Below are positions 51,975-60,697 of a stretch of 64,000 nt of DNA, piece after piece; position 1 is the first letter of the stretch, and the number at the start of each line of letters is the position of its first letter. The position numbers and the translations under genes are program-made. Origin of the DNA: Collinsella aerofaciens (lineage in GTDB: Bacteria > Actinomycetota > Coriobacteriia > Coriobacteriales > Coriobacteriaceae); contig NZ_WWSY01000007.1 in NCBI RefSeq assembly GCF_009876115.1, positions 34,451-98,450 of the forward strand, read 5' to 3'. The notes under the pieces are model-generated. The model saw only the letters and a list, made by a program, of their open reading frames with translations. It did no database searches and was not told where the DNA came from.

Positions 51975-53204
51975 CTACACGCGCGTCGCATCCTTGGGAC
52001 TCATGGTCATGCTCTGGAAGCGGTTCTCCATGTAGTCGTTATCGAAATACTTGCCGTAGAACTGCGCGACGGGAATATCCGGCTCCGTGCCGTTGACGCG
52101 CTGGTACCAGTAGTCGAGCGACTGCAGCGTCATGACGCCGTCGACCAGCATAATGACGGTAAAGATGACGGTAGCCGAGTAGCGACTCTTCCACGGAATC
52201 ATGTTGATGAGCTTGAGCAGCCTCGGCAGCAGTAGCTTGATCCAGATAAGGCCGCCCAGGCCCCACAGGCAGGCAAAGCCCGTGCAGGTGCGTCCGCCCG
52301 TAAGGACGGCGAGTGGGTCGGGCATGCCAAACAGCTTCATGTGCGAGTAGCTCCATGAGACCACGCCAAATGAGGTCTGCATAAACCAGCCCACGAACAC
52401 CTCGAAGCTCGCGCCGAGCACAGCGCTTACCAGGAAAATGATGATGGGGTTCTTTTTATAGAAGCGGTTGAGCACCATGGTCATGAGTACGGCGCCAAAG
52501 CCATAGATGGGGCTGAAGGGACCAAACAGCATGCCGGCGCGGTTCTGGTAGACGCCCGGGTCGTCGACCGTCATGTGCCAGATGTCCTCGGCGATCAGGC
52601 CGAGCACGCAGCAGACGAAGAATACCCAGAACAGGTTGAAGTAGTTGAGCTTGATGTAGCCCTCGCCGGTTTCATCGCGGCCGAGCATGCCCTCGGCGGC
52701 GGCGTCGCGGTCGAGCATCTCCTGCAGGCGGCGCTGCAGTTCGCGCTCCTGGCGCAGTGTGGGGTCGACGGTGGCCGAAAGCGCGATGAGGATACCGAGC
52801 TGAATAGCGGGACGAAGCAAGAAGGGCCCGATGCCCTGGAGCATCACGTCGACCAAAAGCTCGACGACGGTAAACGCGATAAGGATATAGGACAGGCGCG
52901 CGGCGTTACGACGCTGGTTCTTGATAAGGTCCAGGCCAAAGATGATTAGGATGACGGCACTTGCCGCAGAGAGCATGATGCCGGCGACGATAAGGCCGAC
53001 CGCGACGAGTGTGTTGTCGCCGAGCTTGGCGGCGGCGTTGCCGTTGATGAGCGCGGTGATGACCTGCCACATAAAGGCGCCGACTGACGGGAGCGTTCCC
53101 ACGCCGGACAGGATGCACAGGACGGCGTACACCTTAATGATGAGCGGGATCTTCTTGACCTCCGTGGCGCTGGGGACGCTGGGGTCGAGTTCGTTTCGAT
53201 CCAT
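51975..53204 (-). CDS. CmpB-type putative ABC transporter permease (membrane protein)
   Basis: This 409-residue integral membrane protein has roughly nine hydrophobic helices. Its C-terminal half (LFWVFFVCCVLGLIAEDIWHM, NRAGMLFGPFSPIYGFGAVLMTMVLNRF, GASFEVFVGWFMQ, WSYS) matches the CmpB/PF06541-type family annotated as putative ABC-transporter permease. No ATPase gene is beside it, so the transporter role is unproved. The cytoplasmic loop RQERELQRRLQEMLDRDAAAEG is highly charged. Its start at 53204 is followed upstream by AAAGG. Confidence 0.75.
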   Translation of the reverse strand: MDRNELDPSVPSATEVKKIPLIIKVYAVLCILSGVGTLPSVGAFMWQVITALINGNAAAKLGDNTLVAVGLIVAGIMLSAASAVILIIFGLDLIKNQRRNAARLSYILIAFTVVELLVDVMLQGIGPFLLRPAIQLGILIALSATVDPTLRQERELQRRLQEMLDRDAAAEGMLGRDETGEGYIKLNYFNLFWVFFVCCVLGLIAEDIWHMTVDDPGVYQNRAGMLFGPFSPIYGFGAVLMTMVLNRFYKKNPIIIFLVSAVLGASFEVFVGWFMQTSFGVVSWSYSHMKLFGMPDPLAVLTGGRTCTGFACLWGLGGLIWIKLLLPRLLKLINMIPWKSRYSATVIFTVIMLVDGVMTLQSLDYWYQRVNGTEPDIPVAQFYGKYFDNDYMENRFQSMTMSPKDATRV

Positions 53205-53488
53205 ACAGAACCTTTCTCGCTTTGTTGTAGGTTATAAGGATACGCCGCCGACCTGCCAAAAGACAGGACGAACGTCCCAATTGCAACTTTGTAATCCCCA
53301 ACGGTGGACGCGGCGGCCATCTGGGGCGCGGGCGCTTGCACTGGACGGACCGATAAAATGTTTGGCCGCAAAACGGATTATTAGCTCAGTGGGCTTTTAA
53401 AAAGCGCTGCTCATGCGCTGGGGAGCGCGTCGCGCCGTGCGTATAATAAGGCGGGTAACGCCAAAATACGAGGCTCTGAGGGGATGCC

Positions 53489-55159
53489 ATGTCTCAAGAA
53501 ACCATCCGCGCGGCCGAGCGTGCCGCGGGACAGGTGAACGCCATGTCGACGTATGATCCGGACTCCGACCAGCTGCATGAGGAATGCGGCGTTTTTGGTG
53601 TCTGGGCGCCCGAACGCGACGTGGCTCGACTGACGTACTTTGGCCTGCGTGCACTGCAGCACCGTGGCCAAGAATCGGCGGGAATCGCCGTGGGTGACGG
53701 CGGTACGGTTATGGTCCGCAAGGATCTGGGCCTGCTCGACCGCGTGTTCTCCAACGCCGACTTGTCGACGCTCTCCGGTCAGCTGGCCGTGGGTCATGTG
53801 CGCTACGGCACCGCCGGCGCCAAGAGCTGGGAAGCCTCTCAGCCGCACCTCTCTACCATCAATAGCGTCATTATTGCGCTCGCGCACAACGGCACCCTCG
53901 TCAACACCGACGAGCTGCGCCGCCAGCTGATCGAGCTGGGCGTGCCGTTTCTCTCCAACTCGGATTCCGAGGTCGCGACCAAGCTCATCGGCTACTTTAC
54001 CCAGCGTACGGGCCATCTGCGCGAGGGCATTCGCAAGACCATGGAGCTCGTGCGCGGCGGCTACGCCATGACGCTCATCAATGAGCAGGCACTCTACGCC
54101 TTCCGCGATCCGCACGGCATTCGCCCGCTCGTGTTGGGCAAGCTGGTGGATGAGGGACTGGACCAAGCCGACGCCGCATCCGTTTCGCAGCTGCCGTCGC
54201 AGGACGGCGCCGCGACGGTTGGCGCCACCACCCATGTCACCCGCGCCGGCGGCTGGGTCGTCGCCTCCGAGACTTGTGCGCTCGACATTGTGGGCGCCGA
54301 GTACGTCCGCGACGTCCGTCCCGGTGAGATTTTGCGCATCAGCGCTGAGGGGCTGGTGTCCGAGCAGGGTGTGCCTGCTGCCGAAGAGCCTGCTAACTGC
54401 ATCTTTGAGCAGGTCTACTTCGCTCGCCCCGATTCCATCATGAACGGCAAGAGCGTCTACGCCTGCCGCTACGACATGGGTCGTCAGCTGGCGCACGAGG
54501 AGCCCGTCGAGGCCGACCTGGTCATCGGCGTGCCCGACTCCGGCCTGCCGCCCGCGGAGGGGTATTCGCATGAGAGCGGCATTCCCTTTGGCGAGGGCCT
54601 TATCAAGAACCGCTATGTGGGCCGTACGTTTATCGAGCCTACGCAGGAGTTGCGCGCCATGGGCGTGCGTATGAAACTCAACCCGCTGCGCGACAACATC
54701 GAGGGCAAGCGCCTGGTCGTCATCGACGATTCCATCGTCCGCGGCACCACCATGGTGCAGCTCGTCAAGATGCTGCGCAACGCCGGCGCCAAGGAGATTC
54801 ATATCCGCATCAACTCGCCCGAGGTCATCTGGCCGTGCTTCTACGGTATCGATACCGACGTGCAATCGCAGCTCATCAGTGCCAACAAGACCGTCGACGA
54901 GATTTGTGAGTATATCGGCGCCGATTCGCTGGCCTTCCTTTCGGTCGAGGGCCTGCTGAAGGTCATGCCCAAGGGCGGCTACTGCGACGCGTGCTTTACC
55001 GGCCGCTATCCCGTGGCGATTCCCGAGAGCTTTGGCCGCGACAAGTTCATGGAGGGCTTTAAGCCCCGCAACCTGGACAAGCCGCTGCACTTTGACGACG
55101 ACGCCGTGGTCGAGAAATACGATGACCGCAGCTGGGAAGAGGAGCACGGCGAGGCCTAA
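53489..55159 (+). CDS. purF: Amidophosphoribosyltransferase
   Basis: PurF makes phosphoribosylamine from PRPP and glutamine, the committed step of purine synthesis. The 556-residue protein has a class II amidotransferase domain whose nucleophile Cys33 is in HEECGVFG, so about 32 residues would be removed as a propeptide. The phosphoribosyltransferase PRPP-loop VVIDDSIVRGTT and cysteines in GYCDACFTG follow. Length is typical plus a short N-terminal extension. GAGGGG precedes the ATG. purM follows 157 bases later. Confidence 0.96.
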   Translation: MSQETIRAAERAAGQVNAMSTYDPDSDQLHEECGVFGVWAPERDVARLTYFGLRALQHRGQESAGIAVGDGGTVMVRKDLGLLDRVFSNADLSTLSGQLAVGHVRYGTAGAKSWEASQPHLSTINSVIIALAHNGTLVNTDELRRQLIELGVPFLSNSDSEVATKLIGYFTQRTGHLREGIRKTMELVRGGYAMTLINEQALYAFRDPHGIRPLVLGKLVDEGLDQADAASVSQLPSQDGAATVGATTHVTRAGGWVVASETCALDIVGAEYVRDVRPGEILRISAEGLVSEQGVPAAEEPANCIFEQVYFARPDSIMNGKSVYACRYDMGRQLAHEEPVEADLVIGVPDSGLPPAEGYSHESGIPFGEGLIKNRYVGRTFIEPTQELRAMGVRMKLNPLRDNIEGKRLVVIDDSIVRGTTMVQLVKMLRNAGAKEIHIRINSPEVIWPCFYGIDTDVQSQLISANKTVDEICEYIGADSLAFLSVEGLLKVMPKGGYCDACFTGRYPVAIPESFGRDKFMEGFKPRNLDKPLHFDDDAVVEKYDDRSWEEEHGEA

Positions 55160-55198
55160 AACCTGCCATTTAGGGACAGGTTTATTTTGGCAGGTTTT
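55158..55198. repeat. REP-like hairpin after purF
   Basis: Arms AAAACCTGCCA/TGGCAGGTTTT (11 bp) enclose a loop with AGGGACAGGTTTATT. It starts at the purF stop codon and may also terminate the transcript. Confidence 0.65.
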
Positions 55199-55316
55199 AT
55201 CTGCTGTTTTGTTGATATGACGGCGCGCGCTGTTATGACGCGCGCCGAAATGAACGCAACTATGAGCACCGTTTGGCGCCCGCGCGGCGCCACGGTAATG
55301 GGAGAGGAAGGCTCAG

Positions 55317-56420
55317 ATGAGCGACAGCAAGCATGTGACGTACGAGGACGCCGGCGTCGACACCGCCGAGGGCGGCCGCGCCGTCGACGCTATTAAGCAG
55401 ATGGTCAAGGACACCAACCGCCCCGAGGTTATCGGCGGCATCGGTGGCTTTGGCGGCCTGTTCTCGGCCGCCGCGCTTAAGGATATGGAAGACCCGATCC
55501 TGATCAGCGGCACCGACGGCGTGGGCACCAAGCTCGTGCTCGCCCAGATCATGGACCGTCACGAGACGGTGGGCCAGGACCTGGTCGCCATGTGCGTCAA
55601 TGACATTTTGGCTTCGGGCGCCGAGCCGCTGTTCTTCCTGGATTACGTTGCCATCGGTCACATTGAGGCCGAGCACATGGCAAAGATCATCAAGGGTGTG
55701 GCCGACGGCTGCAAGCTCGCGGGCTGCGCGCTCGTGGGCGGCGAGATGGCCGAGCACCCGGGCGTCATGGCTCCGGCCGATTACGACCTCGCTGGCTTTA
55801 CCGTGGGCGTCGTCGACCGTCCCAAGATGCTTGACCCCGCGAACGTTCGCCCCGGCGATGTGATCCTGGGCCTGCCTTCCACCGGCGTGCACTCCAACGG
55901 ATACTCACTCGTGCGCAAGGTCATCGGTGTTGACGGTATCAAGCCGGGTACGCCCGAGGCCGCCGCTAAGGCCGAGGAGCTAAGCCGTCCGCTCGAGGAG
56001 CTCGGCGGTGCTTCGCTGGCCGACGCTCTGCTGGCCCCCACGCGCATCTACGTCAAGCCGATTCTGGAGCTGCTGCGCGGCGGCGCCAACGTGCACGCCA
56101 TCGCCCACATCACCGGCGGCGGTATTACCGAGAACCTCAACCGCGCGCTCGCCGACGACGTCGACGCCGTGGTCACCCGCAACGGCGCCGAGATGGGCTG
56201 GGATGTTCCGCCCGTCATCACCTACGTGTCGCGTCAGGCCGAGCTCGCGCCCAACGAGGCATGCAAGACCTTCAACATGGGCGTCGGCCTGTGCCTGATC
56301 GTCGCCCCCGAGGACGAGGCTGCCGTGACCGAGGCTCTGGTCGCGCTGGGCGAGAAGCCGTTCCGCGTGGGCGAGTGCGTCGAGGGTTCCGGTGAGGTCG
56401 TGTACTCCGATGAGCGCTAA
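55317..56420 (+). CDS. purM: Phosphoribosylformylglycinamidine cyclo-ligase (AIR synthetase)
   Basis: PurM closes the imidazole ring of AIR using ATP. The 367-residue protein has YEDAGVDTAEGGRAVD, GTDGVGTKLVLA, FLDYVAIGHIEAEHMAKIIKGVADGCKLAGCALVGGEMAEHPG and the C-terminal HITGGGITENLNRAL. Length is normal. GAGAGGAAGG precedes the ATG. It overlaps purN by 11 bases. Confidence 0.96.
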   Translation: MSDSKHVTYEDAGVDTAEGGRAVDAIKQMVKDTNRPEVIGGIGGFGGLFSAAALKDMEDPILISGTDGVGTKLVLAQIMDRHETVGQDLVAMCVNDILASGAEPLFFLDYVAIGHIEAEHMAKIIKGVADGCKLAGCALVGGEMAEHPGVMAPADYDLAGFTVGVVDRPKMLDPANVRPGDVILGLPSTGVHSNGYSLVRKVIGVDGIKPGTPEAAAKAEELSRPLEELGGASLADALLAPTRIYVKPILELLRGGANVHAIAHITGGGITENLNRALADDVDAVVTRNGAEMGWDVPPVITYVSRQAELAPNEACKTFNMGVGLCLIVAPEDEAAVTEALVALGEKPFRVGECVEGSGEVVYSDER

Positions 56421-57111
56421 CGAGCAGATGGCTGCTGCCGAGGGTCTGGGTTTTGTGCCCTACACCCGTCCGACCGGCACCGATACGGCCGAGCCGCTCA
56501 AGATCGGCGTGCTTATCAGCGGTTCGGGTACCAACCTGCAGGCGCTGATCGACCTGATCGCCGTCGGCAAGCTCAACGCCTCGATTGAGCTTGTGGTGTC
56601 GAGCCGTCCTTCGGCCAAGGGCTTGCAGCGCGCCGAGCGTGCGGGCATCCAGACGCTCACGCTGTCCAAGGATATCTATGCCGACCCCATCGCGGCTGAC
56701 GAGATCATCGCGCATGAGCTGCTCGAGCGCGGCTGCGAATATGTGGTCATGGCCGGCTATATGCGCATGGTGCACACGCCGCTGCTGGCGGCGTTCCCCA
56801 ATCGCGTGGTCAACCTGCATCCGGCGCTGCTGCCGAGTTTTACCGGAGCCCATGCGATTGACGATGCGTTTGCTCGCGGTGTCAAGGTGACCGGCGTGAC
56901 CGTGCACTTTGCCAACGAGATCTACGACAACGGCCCCATCATCGCCCAGCGTGCGCTGGCTGTTGAGGAGGGCTGGGACGTCGACACGCTAGAGGAACAC
57001 ATTCACGCGATCGAGCATGTGTTGTATCCCGAGGTCGTGCAGATGCTCGCTGACGGTCGCATTCACGTGCTGGAGAGCGGTAAGGTCGCAATTGACGCGC
57101 CTCGCGGCTAG
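56410..57111 (+). CDS. purN: Phosphoribosylglycinamide formyltransferase
   Basis: PurN transfers a formyl group from 10-formyl-THF to GAR. The 233-residue protein has an N-terminal extension (~28 residues), then KIGVLISGSGTNLQALID, VVMAGYMRMVHTPLL, the catalytic NLHPALLPSFTG and TVHFANEIYDNGPII, where the Asp corresponds to the catalytic aspartate. The ATG at 56410 overlaps the purM stop; an internal ATG at 56428 is possible. A terminator-like hairpin follows. Confidence 0.93.
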   Translation: MSANEQMAAAEGLGFVPYTRPTGTDTAEPLKIGVLISGSGTNLQALIDLIAVGKLNASIELVVSSRPSAKGLQRAERAGIQTLTLSKDIYADPIAADEIIAHELLERGCEYVVMAGYMRMVHTPLLAAFPNRVVNLHPALLPSFTGAHAIDDAFARGVKVTGVTVHFANEIYDNGPIIAQRALAVEEGWDVDTLEEHIHAIEHVLYPEVVQMLADGRIHVLESGKVAIDAPRG

Positions 57112-57141
57112 CGGCGCACAGTACAATTTAGCCGAGTAGTC

Positions 57142-57185
57142 AGGGTGGTCATTGGCGCCAAGGCGCGCGTGGCCACCTTTTGTTT
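57142..57185 (+). terminator. Terminator-like hairpin after purN
   Basis: GGGTGGTCA pairs with TGGCCACCT, and an inner GGCGCC/GGCGCG region adds to the stem. TTTTGTTTT follows. Confidence 0.65.
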
Positions 57186-57215
57186 TAGGTAGTCACCTGC
57201 GACGTTCGTTAGCGA

Positions 57216-57246
57216 CTAGTCATTCAAGAACGTCCCCGATGACTAG
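57216..57246. repeat. REP-like hairpin, GGGGACGTTC type
   Basis: Arms CTAGTCAT/ATGACTAG enclose a loop whose complement reads CGGGGACGTTCTTGA. It lies 17 bases before the orphan EIIA start. Confidence 0.6.
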
Positions 57247-57263
57247 GTGAGAGAGGTGAGCGC

Positions 57264-57728
57264 ATGGCGGATAACGAAGCTCTGTTTACGCCTGAGCTGG
57301 TGTTTTTTGATTGGGAGTGTGCGACGCCGGATGAGGTGTTTGCACGGCTCGAGGGCGAGCTCGCCCCGCGCGGCTACATTGCCGAGGGCTGGCTCAACGC
57401 CGTCCGCACGCGCGAGGACGCCTATCCCACGGGTCTCGCTATGCCGGCGGCAAACATCGCCATTCCGCATACCGATCCGGGATTTGTGGCCAAGCCCTAT
57501 ATCGCGGTGGTAAAGCCCGCCGCACCTGTGACGTTCAACGCGATGGCGGGCATGGGCGCCCCGGTGCCGGCGCAGATCGTCATCAATCTGGGCATTGCCG
57601 AGCCGGGCGGCCAGGTCGAGGCACTTCAGGCACTCATGAATATCTTTATGGATGCCGACGCTGCAGCCGACGTGCTCGGCCAGACCACGCCCCAGGGCAT
57701 GGTCGACGCCATCCGCCGCCACTTTTAG
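57264..57728 (+). CDS. Orphan PTS EIIA, fructose/galactitol superfamily
   Basis: This 154-residue protein has the EIIA fold of the fructose-mannitol-galactitol group. The phosphorylatable His69 is in ANIAIPHTDPG, preceded by YPTGLAMPA. No EIIB or EIIC of this class is nearby, so it may be a regulatory phosphocarrier or serve a distant system. GAGAGAGGTGAG precedes the ATG. Hairpin repeats flank it on both sides. Confidence 0.85.
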   Translation: MADNEALFTPELVFFDWECATPDEVFARLEGELAPRGYIAEGWLNAVRTREDAYPTGLAMPAANIAIPHTDPGFVAKPYIAVVKPAAPVTFNAMAGMGAPVPAQIVINLGIAEPGGQVEALQALMNIFMDADAAADVLGQTTPQGMVDAIRRHF

Positions 57729-57731
57729 GGT

Positions 57732-57788
57732 GGCACTTGGGGACGTTCCTTTTCTGCCGGCACTTGGGGACTGTCCCTAACTGCCGGC
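57732..57788. repeat. Tandem REP-like hairpins
   Basis: Two adjacent units share TTGGGGAC: the first with GGCA...TGCC ends (57732-57759) and loop GGGGACGTTCCTTT, the second (57756-57788) with arms GCCGGCA/TGCCGGC and inner TTGGGGA/TCCCTAA. Confidence 0.65.
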
Positions 57789-57817
57789 TGCCAGATCTGT
57801 CCCCTTTGCACCAAAAT

Positions 57818-57846
57818 GGTGCAGATTAACCTGTCCCCCATGCACC
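57818..57846. repeat. REP-like hairpin, GGGGACAGG type
   Basis: Arms GGTGCA/TGCACC enclose GATTAACCTGTCCCCCA; the minus strand has GGGGGACAGGTTAATC. It is similar to 11559-11586 and 19292-19320. Confidence 0.65.
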
Positions 57847-57914
57847 AGGTGTGCCGCGGGGGCTGCGTTGTGACACAATGGCGTTTGTTCGATTCGTGAT
57901 GCGAAAGGCCAAAC

Positions 57915-59138
57915 ATGGCAAACAAGAAAAAGAACCCCGAGGTCGCGCCGACGCCCGAGCAACGGTCCCGCGCCGCCTCCAGCTCTCGCAAGAAGCAGCG
58001 CAAGACCTATGTGTCCAAGACCGTCAAGATTGTCCTGGTTGTCATCGGCGTGCTGGCGATGCTGCTCTCCGTCTCTGCCATGGCGTGCTCCGGCCTGATG
58101 TCGCAGACCGAAAGCACCAGCTCGGGCTATAAGCTCACCGGTGGTGTCGCCGCTACCATCAACGGCACCAACCTCACCGAGGACACCGTGACCAAGCAGA
58201 TTATGAGCATGCGCACGTCCTATGGCTACACCAAGGACAAGGACTGGGCACAGTACCTGGTCGACAATGACCTCACGCCCAAGAAGTACCGCAAACAGCT
58301 CATCGACTCCTACACGCAGCAGATTCTGCTTCAGCAGGCGCAGAAGGAAAACGGCGTGACGGTGTCGGACAAGGAGGTCGAGAAGGCTTGGAAGGACGCG
58401 TGCAAGAGCGCGGGCGGCGCCAAGACCTTTAAGAAGACGCTTAAGACCTACGGCTACACCGAGGACACCTACAAGGATTCGCTCAAGGAGAGCCTGGCGC
58501 AGCAGAAGCTCAAGGATGCCGTGGCACCCACCAGCAAGCCCAAGGACAGCGAGATTGTCGATTACATCAATGAGAACCTGTCCAACTACAACGATGCCCG
58601 TCGTTCGTCGAATATCCTGATCAAGGTCGATTCTGACGCTTCCGATGAGGACAAGGCCGCCGCCAAGGCCAAGGCGCAGGAGTGCCTGGACAAGATTAAC
58701 TCCGGCGAGCTGAGCTTTGAGGACGCCGTGGAGCAGTACTCCGACGATACCGGCTCCAAGGATAAGAAGGGCGATGTGGGTTGGGACAAGCTCACCACCT
58801 TCGTCGACAGCTACCAGGCGGCGCTCGAGGGACTTAACAAGGGCGATGTGAGCGGTGTCGTCGAGTCGACCTATGGCTATCACATCATCAAGTGCACCGA
58901 CTACTTCCATGTCGATAATCAGGTCGATGACATTAAGCAGGTGCCCAAGGACATCAAGAAGTACGTCTCCAACGTGGTGAAGACACAGGCAGAGAGCACC
59001 GCGTACAGCGAATGGCTGGAGCAGTACAAGAAGGACGCCGACATCACTGTTAACCCCATGCCCAAGGACGTGCCGTACAACGTCAGCCTGAAGGGCGTCA
59101 CCAAGAGTTCGACCGACGATTCGTCGACGACTAAGTAA
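57915..59138 (+). CDS. PrsA/PpiC-type membrane-anchored peptidyl-prolyl isomerase
   Basis: This 407-residue secreted foldase has a basic N-terminus and a hydrophobic segment at about 37-57. A cysteine at 58 (SAMAC) could be a weak lipobox; otherwise the segment is a membrane anchor. A SurA/PrsA-like helical chaperone domain follows. The parvulin domain (~225-325) runs from SSNILIKVDSDAS through FEDAVEQYSDD and GDVGWD to STYGYHIIKC. It probably helps fold exported proteins outside the membrane, possibly including the surface pilins. GAAAGG precedes the ATG. Confidence 0.88.
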   Translation: MANKKKNPEVAPTPEQRSRAASSSRKKQRKTYVSKTVKIVLVVIGVLAMLLSVSAMACSGLMSQTESTSSGYKLTGGVAATINGTNLTEDTVTKQIMSMRTSYGYTKDKDWAQYLVDNDLTPKKYRKQLIDSYTQQILLQQAQKENGVTVSDKEVEKAWKDACKSAGGAKTFKKTLKTYGYTEDTYKDSLKESLAQQKLKDAVAPTSKPKDSEIVDYINENLSNYNDARRSSNILIKVDSDASDEDKAAAKAKAQECLDKINSGELSFEDAVEQYSDDTGSKDKKGDVGWDKLTTFVDSYQAALEGLNKGDVSGVVESTYGYHIIKCTDYFHVDNQVDDIKQVPKDIKKYVSNVVKTQAESTAYSEWLEQYKKDADITVNPMPKDVPYNVSLKGVTKSSTDDSSTTK

Positions 59139-59192
59139 TCATGGGGCGGCGCTCGTGCGAGTGCCGCCCGCACTATTGAGGAGGATTTGCAG

Positions 59193-59636
59193 ATGACCAA
59201 CGAAGAGCTGCAGAAGGAAATGATCGCGGCCATGAAGGCTAAGGACAAGGTTCGCCTGTCCATCATTCGCCAGGTTAAGGCCGAAGTGAAGAACATCGAG
59301 GTCAACGAGCGTCGTGATGTGACCGAGGAAGACGTCAACAGCATGATCAAGCGTCTGATTAAGCAGACGAGCGAGACGCTGGAGATGTCCATCAAGGCCG
59401 GCACCGACCAGGAGCGTACCGACAACCTGACCGAGCAGGTCAAGATTCTGGAGAGTCTGCTGCCCGCGCAGGTTTCGGGCGAGGAGCTCGAGGCCCTGAT
59501 CGAGCAGGTTATCGCCGAGCTGGGCGCCACGTCCAAGAAGCAGATGGGCCAGGTCATGGGCGCGCTCGGCAAGGCCACCGGCGGCAACTTCGATAAGCCG
59601 GCAGCAGCAAAGATCGTCGGCGCGAAATTGGCGTAA
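59193..59636 (+). CDS. yqeY: GatB/YqeY domain protein
   Basis: This 147-residue protein is a YqeY homologue, related to the C-terminal tRNA-binding domain of GatB; its cellular role is uncertain. Conserved segments are MIAAMKAKDKVRLSIIRQVKAEVKNIEV, QVKILESLLPAQVSGEELEALI and GQVMGALGKATGG. ATG 59193 has GAGGAGGA at 59178. Structured element B begins three bases after the stop. It probably shares a transcript with the foldase gene, 54 bases upstream. Confidence 0.9.
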   Translation: MTNEELQKEMIAAMKAKDKVRLSIIRQVKAEVKNIEVNERRDVTEEDVNSMIKRLIKQTSETLEMSIKAGTDQERTDNLTEQVKILESLLPAQVSGEELEALIEQVIAELGATSKKQMGQVMGALGKATGGNFDKPAAAKIVGAKLA

Positions 59637-59639
59637 TTT

Positions 59640-59787
59640 GTTACGCGGTTTTACCAAACCGCGTAACGGCTCGGCGCTGCAAACCCGTACACGCGGCAAT
59701 CTGACGTTCAATTTCAAGGGCGCGACCATAAGGTCTGCGCCCTTTCATTTCACGTCACCTTGCTCGCGTGTACGGGTTTTCGCTGAC
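59640..59787 (+). repeat. Structured element B (candidate ncRNA or mobile hairpin)
   Basis: This is the second copy of the element at 30492. The first 28 bases are identical. The outer stem is CCCGTACACGC/GCGTGTACGGG (59684-59694 with 59766-59776), the inner stem TGACGT/ACGTCA, and the apical hairpin AAGGGCGC/GCGCCCTT with an inner GACC/GGTC. The flanking GCTGCAAAC, GGCAATCTG, CACCTTGCTCGC and GTTTTCGCTGAC blocks are shared with copy A. Confidence 0.8.
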
Positions 59788-59811
59788 TTATGCTCAACAA
59801 GGGCGGTTGTG

Positions 59812-59844
59812 GGCACTCATTTAAGTCTGTCCCCAATGAGTGCC
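59812..59844. repeat. REP-like hairpin upstream of the amino-acid transporter
   Basis: Arms GGCACTCATT/AATGAGTGCC (10 bp) enclose TAAGTCTGTCCCC, whose complement holds GGGGACAGACTTA. Confidence 0.6.
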
Positions 59845-59957
59845 TAATGAGTGGGTGGAAGATTGCGGGTTCTTTACGGGGATGTAGTGTGGGCTGCGGA
59901 AACGTGGTTCTTTCCGTACAATAGTTCAACTCGTGTAAACGCAGGGAAGGGACATTC

Positions 59958-60689
59958 ATGGCAGACATGATCGAGATCAAGCATCTCAACAAGTACTTTG
60001 GCGACCTGCATGTGCTCAAAGATATCAACCTCACCGTCAAGCGCGGCGAGAAGCTCGTAATGATCGGGCCTTCCGGCTCGGGTAAGTCGACGCTCATCCG
60101 TTGCGTCGATTATCTGGAGGAGCCCACGTCGGGCGAGGTCATCATCGACGGTACGCCGCTTACCAAAAAGAATCACCTGGAGATGGCTCGCAAGTATAGT
60201 TCCATGGTGTTTCAGCAGTTCAACCTGTATCCCAACATGACGGTGCTGGGCAACCTGACGCTCGCGCCCATCAAGCTACAAAAGAAGAGCAAGGAGGAGG
60301 CGACCGAGATCGCCATCGCCGCGCTCAAGCGCGTCGGCATGGCGCATAAGGCCGGCGAGTATCCGCAGAATCTCTCGGGCGGTCAGCAGCAGCGCATCGC
60401 CATCGCCCGTGCCCTGTGCACCAAGCAGCCCATCATCCTGTTTGACGAGCCGACCTCGGCGCTCGACCCCGAGATGGTCCAGGAGGTTCTGGACGTTATG
60501 ATTGAGCTCGCGCAGGAGGACATCACCATGATCTGCGTGACGCACGAGATGGGCTTTGCGCGCCAGGTGGCCGACCGCGTCATCTTTATGGAGGACGGCC
60601 GCATTCTGGAGGAGGGCACGCCCGAGCACTTCTTCGATAACCCCGAGAACCCGCGCTGTCGCGAGTTCCTGTCCAAGATTCTGCACTAG
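59958..60689 (+). CDS. Polar amino-acid ABC transporter ATPase (GlnQ type)
   Basis: This 243-residue ATPase powers uptake of a polar amino acid. It has Walker [15 protein letters not shown], the signature [13 protein letters not shown], Walker [16 protein letters not shown] and the family's [23 protein letters not shown] precedes the ATG. It heads a four-gene set with a binding protein and two permeases. Confidence 0.94.
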   Translation: MADMIEIKHLNKYFGDLHVLKDINLTVKRGEKLVMIGPSGSGKSTLIRCVDYLEEPTSGEVIIDGTPLTKKNHLEMARKYSSMVFQQFNLYPNMTVLGNLTLAPIKLQKKSKEEATEIAIAALKRVGMAHKAGEYPQNLSGGQQQRIAIARALCTKQPIILFDEPTSALDPEMVQEVLDVMIELAQEDITMICVTHEMGFARQVADRVIFMEDGRILEEGTPEHFFDNPENPRCREFLSKILH

Positions 60690-60697
60690 GTGCGGTG

